A stretch of 64,000 nucleotides of DNA, from positions 94,466-158,465 of the forward strand of contig SWDT01000232.1 of NCBI GenBank assembly GCA_009193035.1, given 5' to 3'. Shown in pieces: positions 25,978-36,400 of the stretch. Origin of the DNA: Halicephalobus mephisto. Taxonomy: Eukaryota > Nematoda > Chromadorea > Rhabditida > Panagrolaimidae. Position numbers and translations under genes: made by a program. Each line of letters opens with the position of its first letter. Positions within the stretch are counted from its first letter, which is position 1. The notes under the pieces were generated by a model that was given only the letters and a program-made list of their open reading frames with translations, was not told the DNA's origin and ran no database searches.

Positions 25978-26105
25978 ATGTCTAAAGTACCCCGTGCGCA
26001 AGCTGATGCATCGGCTCCCTCTGCCGATTCGCTTCCATCAGTGAATTTGGCTTATTTGCATATTCCGCTCTGCCGCGCATTTGGTCGTATTTCCTAAACC
26101 GTTAT
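25978..26105. promoter_or_regulatory. GC-rich island with octamer-like site
   Basis: An abrupt island of balanced composition: CCCCGTGCGCAAGCTGATGC, a short stem (CGGCTCCCTCTGCCG), TTATTTGCATATTCC (POU octamer-like) and CTGCCGCGCATTTGG. It carries a 39-codon frame from ATG 25978 with no recognised product. Could be an enhancer or a distal kin-32 element; function is inference only. Confidence 0.3.
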
Positions 26106-26239
26106 TTCTGAATTTAATTTTTTAAATTTTTGTCCTTAGTTGAGGCTTGTAAAATGTTCAACATCAAAGTCAAATTTTTGTACGATAACTAAATTATTTG
26201 GCAGAATTTTGTAAACAAACTAATTTTGATTTTTATATC

Positions 26240-26600
26240 GACCGATTTGCTTAAACATTGCGAGCAAAGTGCAGATTTTGAGTCTGAAGTTGATCTTAAT
26301 GTTGATATTGATTCGTCTTTCTAAACGTTACGAGCAAGCTGCAGATTTTACTTCGATTTTAAGACCGATTTTGACTTTGATGTCAACATAACCTCCTAAA
26401 TATTGCAAGCAAAGTGCGGATTTTACTTCGATTTTAAGACCGATTTTGACTTTGATGTCGACATAACTTCCTAAATGTTGCGAGCAAAGTGCGGATTTTA
26501 CTTCGATTTTAAGACTTTGACTTTGATGTCGACATAACCTCCTAAATATTGCGAGCAGACTGCAGATTTCACCTTTTAAGGTCCACCTCTTTGTAGACTT
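26240..26600. repeat. Four tandem copies of about 70-85 bp
   Basis: Unit GCGAGCAAAGTGCGGATTTT + ACTTCGATTTTAAGACCGAT + TTTGACTTTGATGTCGACAT. It reads as a repetitive open frame on the minus strand (LKIEVKSALCSQHLG type), which I regard as a by-product of the repeat. Confidence 0.85.
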
Positions 26601-26929
26601 TGACATTAAGAGAATTTAAAAAATGTTTGATTTCCGTTATTTTACTTACCTTGAGGATCAGATTTCCCTCCCTTAGTTTTGAACTTTGAAAGGATAAACA
26701 AGGTCCCAATCAATTCCAAAAAACAAAGGTCAATCGTCTGTCGTCGAGGAAGACAGATGGAACAGATGAAAAAGTTCATTTATTCTGGATTAATGACCTC
26801 GTGTCCTTGCTACGATTCATCAAATTTGTTCAGTCCACTAACGTTTGGTGTTTTCAAAAAACGAAAATTCCAGGTTAAAAATCAATTTTAAAATTCAAAA
26901 ATTTCAAATAACATCAGTTTGGTGTTTTA

Positions 26930-27490
26930 TGCATGAATGCCAAATTCGAGAATTGTGGACATTCTGCCAAAAATCCCGAGATTTTTTAAAAAGTTGAAAA
27001 ATAACAGTTTTGACATAATGTCGCAGATTTCTAAAATATTTTAATTTTTGGCAATCTGTCCCTCAATGCCAAAATCATTATTTTCTTTTTTGGCATTGTA
27101 TCACTTAATGCCAAAATTATTATTTTTTTCTGGCAATGTGTAACTTAATGCCAAAATTATTATTTTCTTTTTTGGCAATGTGTCCCTCAATGCCAAAACG
27201 ATTATTTTTCAACTTCATCAATTTTTCGTCTTTTGGCGTTCAGTTCCCGAATGCCAGAAAAATAATTTCCTATTTTGGCATTGTGTCACTTAAAGCCAAA
27301 CAATGATTTTTAATCTCTCATCTTTTTGGCGTTCAGTTCCCGAATGCCAAAACCATTATTTTCCACTTTGGCAATGTGTCACTTAAAGCCAAATGGTTAT
27401 TTCCCAAGCTCATCAACTTTTCATTTTTTGGCGATCTGTTCCCAGCTGCCAAAACAATAATTCACGACTTTTGCAATATGTCACAGAATG
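26930..27490. repeat. TTGGC-N15-GCCAA dyad array (array 3)
   Basis: About nine units such as TTGGCAATGTGTCACTTAAT followed by GCCAAAATTATTATTTT, and TTGGCGTTCAGTTCCCGAAT followed by GCCAAAA. Several half-site pairs are separated by 15 nt. Resembles arrays 1 and 2 but with a different spacer. Confidence 0.85.
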
Positions 27491-27679
27491 CCAAAATTAT
27501 TATTTTTGAATTTTTTTCTTAATACAAAAATGATTTACGTTTATTAATTTTTTTACCTTTATTTATTTTTTGACAATTTAAAAATTTTCCAAAAATTCTT
27601 TCATAAAAATCCAAAGTGGTCCCACTAAAAATCCTCCTCTTGTTCATTTGCCAGTTTTTCCGCTTCATAATTCCGTTTT

Positions 27680-27930
27680 CTTTGTTTAAATTTTTCCAAA
27701 AAAAACAGTTAAATTTTGTTTAAATTTTTCCAAAAAAAAAACAGTTAAATTTTGTTTAAATTTTTCCAAAAAAAAAACAGTCAAATTTTTTAAAAATTTT
27801 TCCAAAAAAAACAGTCGAATTTTTTTAAAATTTTTCCAAAAAAAAACAGTTAAATTTCGTTTAAAATTTTTCCAAAAAAAAACAGTCAAATTTTTTTTTA
27901 ATTTTTCCAAAAAAAACAGTCAAATTTTGT
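27680..27930. repeat. Seven tandem copies of about 36 bp (TTTTTCCAAAAAAAACAGTC)
   Basis: Unit AAATTTTTCCAAAAAAAACA + GTTAAATTTTGTTT. Open on the minus strand as a reiterated FFLEKFK frame, not a gene. Confidence 0.85.
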
Positions 27931-28124
27931 TTAAAATTTAGGAAAACTGGTGTTCGTTTTTTTGATTTTGAACGTCATTTGTCAAATTTATTTTTCAGTT
28001 CTGTGGCATAAGTTCTGATTTTGAGAATTAAATTTTCGAATTTTTTTAGTTTTAAAAATATATAAAATCCTAAAAAAAAATTAAAAATAATTTTCACAAA
28101 TTAACTTTGTAAAATAACAAGTGC

Positions 28125-28275
28125 ACTTTTACAGTAACTTCAGGGATTGTCGTGGCGGGACCTAATTCGGGTCCTACGTCATCCAATCTGGAACATCTTT
28201 GAAAAATCCGTCGAAGCGATAAAAACGAATTAGGATCGAGCTTCAATTCCGGAGTTTTCGAAGTTGATGTGGACT
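28125..28275. other. Orphan coding-like island, strand undecided
   Basis: A non-repetitive 150 bp island. Minus strand reads ELKLDPNSFLSLRRIFQRC then DDVGPELGPATTIPE with normal codon choice. Plus strand reads GLSWRDLIRVLRHPIW then KSVEAIKTN-stop after a CTTCAG acceptor. Both look protein-like and I recognise neither. No partner exon was found. Confidence 0.25.
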
Positions 28276-28379
28276 TTTTTGTTTTTATTTCCAAAAAAAA
28301 TTTAAAAAATAAAAAATTAATATTATTTTTTATAAAAAAAGTACAGTTCATATTACGGTAGGTTTTAGAAGTTTCATAT

Positions 28380-28640
28380 AGAAAATAATAAATTTCATAT
28401 ATGAACAATTTCTTAATAATAATTTTGATATATGAAATTTCTTTCTTTTTTGATTTTCATATATGGAAATTATTTATTGAAAATTTCTGATATATGAAAT
28501 TTCTTTCTTTTTTGATTTTCATATATGGAAATTATTTATTGAAGATTTTCGATATATGAAATTTCTTTCTTTTTTGATTTTCATATATGGAAATTATTTA
28601 TTGAAGATTTTCGATATATGAAAATTTTTTTATATGAAAC
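28380..28640. repeat. CATATATGAAA palindromic tandem repeat
   Basis: Three close copies of a 65 bp unit (GATATATGAAATTTCTTTCT, TTTTGATTTTCATATATGGA, AATTATTTATTGAAGA). The word TTCATATATGAA is palindromic. Related arrays: 38820-39090 and 40620-40960. Confidence 0.85.
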
Positions 28641-28899
28641 TTTTGGAACATTCCATAGCATGAACTTTGCTTCCTCAACAAAAACTAAAGAACATTAATT
28701 TCGCATTTTTACACTTGTCTGTCATTTTGCAATCATTTTCGATAAAAAACTTTGCAAATTTCAAACTAAATTCCAAAGTCCCTAGAACCATTTCAAGTTC
28801 GGATTTACATGTTAGGACAAAAAGCAAAATTAATATAATAATCTTTATTAGCACAATAACAAAGATACAATTTATATATTTCCTCCCACACAAGACGAT

Positions 28900-29215
28900 T
28901 GAGAATCCCACTGATAACATACAGTATCCCACGGTATCTGATTTCTAAACTATTTCTTCAAATCCTTTTTTTGTTTAGTTTTCTGTTTCAACAGTGATCT
29001 AATAATGGATAGAATTATATCGATTAAAAATCAGCTGTTGGGATGGGAAGTAGAAGTATATTAATAGTCTTTACTGGAAAAGACACAGACAACGATTGTT
29101 ATAAATCTACAAAATACAACCGAGAATCCCACTCATAACATACAGTATCCCATGTTTCCTGATTCCTAAATCATCTCTTCGGATTTCTTTAGTCTAGTTT
29201 TCTCTCCTAATAATA
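28900..29215. repeat. Dispersed repeat, copy 1 (pairs with 35605-36000)
   Basis: Contains GATGGGAAGTAGAAGTATAT, GGAAAAGACACAGACAACGA, TGTTATAAATCTACAAAATA and TTTTTTTGTTTAGTTTTCTG, all repeated nearly unchanged at 35605-36000 inside kin-32 intron 6. The unit of about 220 bp is present in partial tandem at both loci. Confidence 0.85.
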
Positions 29216-29288
29216 TATGACCAAAACACAACCCCATCTTCCAGATTATCCCCTCTAGCTATAGTTTTGTTGTTTTTTACCCATCTAG

Positions 29289-29390
29289 CATGAATTGATC
29301 GATTACTATGTGTTTGTTGCCGATCGGAATGTAGGGCTGCCGGAGAATGAGCTGGCAAGCAAACTGCTGAAATTGAGACACCAAGACAAG
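29289..29390 (+). other. Orphan candidate coding exon
   Basis: Flanked by a CATCTAG acceptor and an AAG|GTGACT donor (or a TAA stop at 29400). The 102 nt are open in one frame with ordinary codons: HELIDYYVFVADRNVGLP then ENELASKLLKLRHQDK. I recognise no family, and its phase does not join kin-32 exon 1, whose own ATG follows a probable trans-splice site. It may be the remnant or last exon of a separate gene. Confidence 0.3.
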
Positions 29391-29459
29391 GTGACTGGCT
29401 AAGAACACAATTTGAGAGTCATTTTTGTTTCTTCATTAATGAGGGGGTCCGATTCATCA

Positions 29460-30160
29460 AGGACACAACCAGAAGTTCATTTTTTTCTATTTTTTAAATT
29501 TTCGAATTTCAATTTTTTCATTTTAATTTTTTAATTTTTTTAAATTTCCGAATTTCAATTTTTCCATTTTTATTTATAAATTTTTTTAAATTTCCGAATT
29601 TCAATTTTTTTCATTTTTATTTTTAAATTTTTTTAAATTTTCGAATTTCAATTTTTTCACTTTTTTAAATTAAAATAATTTAAATTTTCTCATTTTTTAA
29701 ATTTAAATTTGGATTTTTTCATTTTCGAATTTAAATTTCTCAATTTTTATGTTTGTTATCTTTTAACTCGAATTATTTCGAAATTAATCATCGATTTTCA
29801 AATTTGAGTTATTTCGAAATTATTTAGAATTTCCGAATTATTTCGAAATTGGTTCAAATTTTTATTTTTAAATTTAAATTATTTTAAAATAAATTAGAAT
29901 TTTCGAACATCAACTGCTCGATTTTTAAATTTCCGAATTATTTCGAAATCGGTTCAAATTTGATTTTTTATTTTTAAATTGGAATTTTCAAACTTGAACC
30001 GTTCGATTTGAATTTTTTTATTTTAAATTTTTTTTTAAATTTAATTTCTTTTAAATTTGAATTTTTTTATTTTAAACTTTTTTAAATTTAATTTTTTTTG
30101 TTTTTTTTCGAATTTGAATTTTTAAAATTTAATTTTTTTATTTTATCAAGATTTGAATCT
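29460..30160. repeat. Low-complexity T-rich block
   Basis: Repeated AAATTTTCGAATTTCAATTTT / TTTTTAAATTTCCGAATT motifs (about 20-40 bp period). Nothing coding. 30165-30400 is mixed sequence directly upstream of kin-32 and is the likely promoter region. Confidence 0.7.
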
Positions 30161-30393
30161 AGCTGTCTCTCAGTCCATTAATTGCCTTCCTTGACGTTTT
30201 TGGTTTCTTTCATTTCCGCCAAAAAGCCGTTTCAATCAAAATCTCACGTTTGTTGAAAATTAAAATCAGACAACTGCCATTTTAGCCGTTCATTCCCGGG
30301 ACGACATCAGGCCAGAATCGATCAGCTTCTCCCGACAGCTGTGACGTGATTTTCATCAAATTAAGTTTATTAATGAAATTTTGTAAACTGTAG

Positions 30394-30400
30394 TACCGCG
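30394..30400 (+). promoter_or_regulatory. Probable SL trans-splice acceptor and 5' UTR of kin-32
   Basis: TTTTGTAAACTGTAG ends at 30393, seven bases before the ATG. A U-rich AG with a very short leader and no upstream donor is the usual form of a nematode trans-splice site. Confidence 0.5.
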
Positions 30401-33400
30401 ATGGATCCTTCGATGATTATAAGGGAGATTATCCAAATCCACTTGGCCGATGGATCTGTGAAAAACGTCAGAATCGATAGTCACACTACTGTCCAGGTTA
30501 GTTCGGTAATTTATGACATTTAATTTTCGAGAAAAGTAACAATCTTCGGTCAGTTTTGTTTTTTTGACAAAGTTGTGCGCGCGAATGTGGACAAACATTC
30601 CCTTTCTCTGAAAACCAAGGGACAAACTCAGCGAAGGTCTTGTCTTCTTCTCGAGAGCCGACGGGGCCGCGTAGCGTAATGGTTAACGCGTCGGTTTTCG
30701 GCACCGAAGATTGTAGGTTCGAATCCTGCCGTGGTCGTAATTTTTTGGATTTTTATTTCCGGACTAAAAAATGATTAAAAATAATTTTTGAATGGAAATT
30801 TCTCTGAATTTTATTTTTTTTTCAACTTTCAGAGAATAATTGACGTCGTCCTTGAGGGTCTCGGGTTGGACCAATTCAGCACTTGTCATTTCGGTTTGAG
30901 ACTCGCGCAGACGCCCACCACCCCGGGGGCCTTCAAGCCCTCGGATTGCTTCTGGCTCCATCCGGCTCTCAAGATGCCCCAAGTGGGGAAGAAATACATC
31001 AAAAAATCAAAAACTACCTCAACTCCCCTCAGATTCGAACTCCGGATCAGGTTTATCCCGAAGGACATCCACGAGATGTACCAGACTGAAATGGCGGCAT
31101 TTTTGTATTTTTACGAACAATTAACCGGGGATTACGTCGATCACGTAGCTTGGAAAATCGAACAAGACCAGGCCATGGAACTGGCAGCTTTGATGTTGAA
31201 GAAGAGGTTCCCCAACATTACTGTATCTAATGTCGAAAAGAAACTGGATTTCAAAACCATCGAAAACGAAGGGGGTTTGTTGAAGTACTTGCCTGAGGCT
31301 ATGCTGGTCAACGTCAAGGTTGGTTGGGAGTTGAAAACAGTCAGATACTGTAGTGGGATATTCCATTCGGGACCGATTTTAAAGTTTATTTTAATAAAGG
31401 AGCTTGTCTAAAATATATAAGGCTTACATGGCACTTTCCTAGGACCCCCTCTCCCTGCAAGCCTTACATATTTTAGGCAAGCTCCCTAAATTAAAAAAAG
31501 CTGAAATAACCTATAAGGGAGTTTGCCTAAAATATATAAGACTTACATGGCACTTTCCTAGGACCCCCTCCCCCCTGCAAGCCTTACATATTTTAGGCAA
31601 GCTCCCTAAGAAGTATTTTCAAAAATAAATCCATAATTTGCATTAAAAAATTAAAATATTATAAGTCTTATTTGACAAATTAGAAAATATTCAAATTTAA
31701 ATTTTCCACTTTTTTTAATTATTAATTATTAAGTTTTATTTTTTAATTATTAAAGTTTATTTTTTCTTAAATTGTTTAAATTTTTTTAGATTTTCGAATT
31801 TTTTCATTTTTTGATTATTGGGATTTATTTTTTACAATTTTTTTTAATTGTTAAAATTTATTTTTTAGAAAAAGCAACTTCAAAAAAATATCATTGTCGC
31901 CATCAAGAAGATCGCTATGTATTCTGAACTTGAATGTATTTTTAAATTTATGAACCAGCTCATGAAGATCGTCAAATTCGATTCAGAAGTGTTCCGTGCT
32001 TCCATCAGCCTTGGATGGACCTGTCCGACGGAACTCTACGTCGGGGAACGGTGTGGAATTGCTTATAAAACAGAAAATTCGTCTGCAGTAAATTTATTTT
32101 TAATTTATTTTTCGAATTAAAATAATTTTAGTTAACAACAGTAGCAAAATTACGAAATATCGTGGATATTTGTGTTCGCAGATTAGACGGTTCTCATGAG
32201 AAGGCCATTGTTCGCCTGAGGGTCTCTGCTCAGGCCTCTGCTTTGGTCATTACGGTTCCTAATCTGGCGATGGCGGAGTCTTTGGCCCACTTGATCGATG
32301 GGTACCAGATGATGCTGAGTCAACAGCCGTCTTTGTGGAGTGTTCAAGGTAAGTTAACTTTACAGTAACAACCTCCAGGACAGTGTCTAGTTCTAACTTT
32401 TAATTTTTCTAGTCACTATCCAAGTGTACATTCACTTTTGAAATAGAAGCAGTCTCGAATAGTGACTGAAAATTAATCAATTTAGTCACTATCCTTTTTT
32501 TTGAAATATTCAGGATAGTATTTAGTTCTAACTTTTAATCTTTCTAGCCACTATCCAAGTGCATTTTCCTTCTTAAAACAAAATCAGCCTCGAATAGTGA
32601 CTGAAAATTAATCAATTTACTCACTATCCATTTTTCTCCTTTAGAAACCTCCAGGATAGTGTTTCTTTTTTACAATTAATTATTTATTTCAATCACTATC
32701 CGAATTTACTCTCTTTATTGGCAAAAAACTTTAAATAGTACTGTTTTTACAATTAACTGTCTATTTCAGTCACTATCCAATTTTATATCTATTCATGATA
32801 TTCAATCTTGGATAGTGACTGAATTTCATAATTATTTTTTAGTTTCAGTCACTATTTCAGGAATTTTCGAAAATTAGTGATTAACTTTGAAAATTGATTT
32901 TTTCAGTCACTATCCTCCTAATTTCTTGGATTTCCAAAAAACTCCTAATTTATTTACCAAAATTCATCGTTTTCGTTCTCAAAGTCCTTCGTACTTTTCC
33001 TCCCGATCCGTGTTTCCATCTGAATCCATAATTTATTATTTTTCTTCTTTTTCTGGAGTTAACGATCCACTTATTCGTTGTTTCGGAACAGAATTGATCA
33101 TTTTTCAAGTTGAAAATCGGAGAATTATGACAAATTGTCGGATTTTTCACGTTCGAGAGATTTGATTTGACACATTTCTTCAAAGTTGTGGAATTAGCGT
33201 CATTTCCCGGGTCTCGTTGAAGAAACAAATGCCCTGTGGGAAAAAAGAGTTTTCGACTTCCAGAGTTGTTTTTATTGAGTCAGTCTATTAAAAAACAAAT
33301 GTCCATCGACAGATTTCGCAATTGTGTAGATATAGCTTGTCCTTAGGGTTGGTCGAGATACTTTCAAAAAAGGTGTTTTGTGGTCCTGAATGGAAACTAT

Positions 33401-36400
33401 AGTTGTGGATTTACATATTGACTAAGTAATATTTGTCTATTAAAAGATGAATTTCGATTAAAAAATGTAAAAATTGTGTTTATTTCCTGTCTAAAACCAA
33501 ATAATTTTCTAAAAGATTACTTTTGTGGTTTTGAGTAGGAACTTTATAGTCTTAAATTTGCATATTAGTTAATAATATCCACCTATTAAAAGACTGATTT
33601 CAACCAGTCGATGTGGAAAATTACATGTTCATGGTTTCTCTTCAGGACCAAATAAATAATTTTCTAAAAGATTACTTTTGTGGTTTTGAGTAGAAACTTC
33701 GTAATCCTGAATTTGCATACTGACTGAGTAGTGCTTATCTACAAGAAATGGATTCTAATTAACTTGTATCAAAATTATATATTTGTTTTCCCCTCAGGAC
33801 CAAATAAATAATTTCCTAAAAAATTACTTTTGTGGTCTTGAGTAGAAACTTCATAGTTTTAAATTTGCATATTAGTTAACAGTATTCAATTTCTAGAAGA
33901 CTGATTTCAAATCATAAATGTGAAAAATCACCTAATTACAGTTTCTCTTCAAAAACAAAAAAATTACATTTTTTTCGTAATTTTGAATGGAAACTTCATA
34001 CATGGGATTCTGAATATCGGTCAAGTACCATTTGTCCCATAATTTTTACTGCCATAATGAGAACGGGACAAACAATCGAAGACTGTCTTGAGGCCAGTCT
34101 TATCTTTCTTCTCGGCCATTTTTTTTCATTTCTTTAGTCAATTTTGTCTTTTTTTCTTGGTCAATTTTGTCTTTTTTGATCAATTTTGTCTTTTTTTGAC
34201 TAATTTTGTCTTTTTTTGATCAATTTTGTCTTTTTTTTGGTCAATTTTGTCTTTTTTTTCTTGGCCAATTTTGTCTCATTTCTTTGATCAATTTTGTCTT
34301 TTTTTGACCACTTTTGTCTTTTTTCTTGGCCAATTTTGTTTCTTTGGTCAGTTTTGTCTTTTTTCCTGGCCATCTGGGAGCGGGAAAAATTCAATTGATT
34401 TTTTGCTTCTTATGACTCATCTTCCTTATTGGAGCGCTGAAATTGATTGTGATTCTATTATTGATTAAAATTTGACTATTTTCAACACATTCATTCTTTA
34501 CAAAAATTCTATAAATTTTATTTTTCAAAATTATTTAAAATCTTTTGAATTTTACTAATTTTTAAAAATTTAGTTTTTTACTACAAAATTAAATAATTTT
34601 TCATTCAAGATTTTTTCCCACCACGAAAATTTCGAAAAATACTTTTTAATTCGAAATTTTTTAAGTTTTTAGATTTTTAGAATTTTTTAAATTTGTCAGA
34701 TTTTTAGGATTTTTTGAATTTCTTAGATTTTCTAAGTTTTTTGAATTTCTTAGTTTTTTAGGATTTTCTAAGTTTTTTAAATTTTTTGAATTTCTTAGAT
34801 TTTTAGGATTTTCTAAATTTTTTAAATTTTAGACGTGTTTATCTCCGAAAATCCTGTAAAAACAAAACGAGCTCAGACGCTTTCTCCTCAGGTCCAGAGA
34901 AAACAAGTGGTAATCCTCCCGGACCCCCAACGCCCCCCTTCCCCTAGAGCTCAGGTCTTCCCACAACGGACGATCACCAACAGTTCCACCAGCGGATCTG
35001 AGGACTACGCCAAATCAATGGGTAATTACATTAATTATTGATAAAATGAATAAAATTGTTCAATTTTGGTCCTGAAACGAATTGCAATTTTTAAAAATTT
35101 AACATTATTTTTGGTAATTTTTTATTTTTAGTATATGAAAAAATACAAAAATTTTTAAACATAAAAAATCCAAAAGTTATCAAAAATAATGTTAAATTTA
35201 AAAAATTGTTCGTGTCAGGACCAAAATTCATATTTTTAACCATTGATCGAAATGAATTACAGTACTCGAATCGGACCTCCAACTAGACCGTAGTTCTCTC
35301 CGGTTGGAGGAGCTGATCGGAGACGGCCTCTTCGGAAACGTCTACAGAGGCAGTTTCGTCGATTACAGAAAGAAACAGCACCCTGTGGCGGTCAAGGTCT
35401 GCAGGAATGACGACGAATGCCACGATTTCCAGACCAGCAACAAGTACTTGCTCGAAGAAGCTTGTAAGTTTTGTCTATTCAAATAAGTATAGTGACTAAA
35501 ATGAGTAGTAAATTGTGCTTCTCAATCACTATCCTGATGATTTTTAGCACAGTGTAATTTTAGATAGTGACTGAGATTAATTAATTATCGGTTTTGTTAG
35601 TCTCTATTGGGATGGGAAGTAGAAGTATATTAATAGTCTTTACTGGAAAAGACAGAGGACGATTGTTATAAATCTACAAAATACAACCGAAAATCCCACT
35701 TATAACATACAGTATCCCATGTTTCTTGATTCCTAAACTATTTCTTCAAATCCTTTTTTTGTTTAGTTTTCTGTTTCAACAGTGATCTAATAATGGATAG
35801 AATTATATCGATTAAAAATCAGCTGTTGGGATGGGAAGTAGAAGTATATTAATAGCCTTTACTGGAAAAGGCACAGACAACGATTGTTATAAATCTACAA
35901 AATACAACCGAAAATCTCACCCATGCTCTACAGTACCCCTTGTTTCCTGATTCCTAAACTATTTCTTCAAATCCTTTTTTTGTTTAGTTCTCTGTTTCAA
36001 CAGTCACTATCCAAATTGTTAAAAATCTAGATGAATAGTTAATTTTTTCAGATACAATGCAGCAGTTCCAGCATCCCCACGTCATCAAGCTGATCGGAAT
36101 CTGCTCCGGTCCACTGCTCTCTGACGATTCAGAGACGGATTCTAGTTACTCCAACGACAGGAATCAGAACAACAACAACGGACTGCCGGCTTCTGTCTGG
36201 ATCGTCATGGAACTGGCTCCTCTGGGGGAACTCAGACAGTACTTGATTAGGGAAAAATCCATGATCGATCTCCCGCTCCAGATATTGTTTTCTAAGCAGT
36301 TAGCTTCCGCTGTTAGTTACCTTCACTCGAGGCAGTTTGTCCACAGGGACATCGCCGCCAGGAACTGTCTCGTCTCCAACCCGAGATGTGTGAAATTGAG

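Noticed and set aside
26328..26606. Minus-strand 92 aa repetitive frame that resembles a repeat protein
   Set aside because: Four copies of a DNA tandem repeat; no start context and no homologs recognised.
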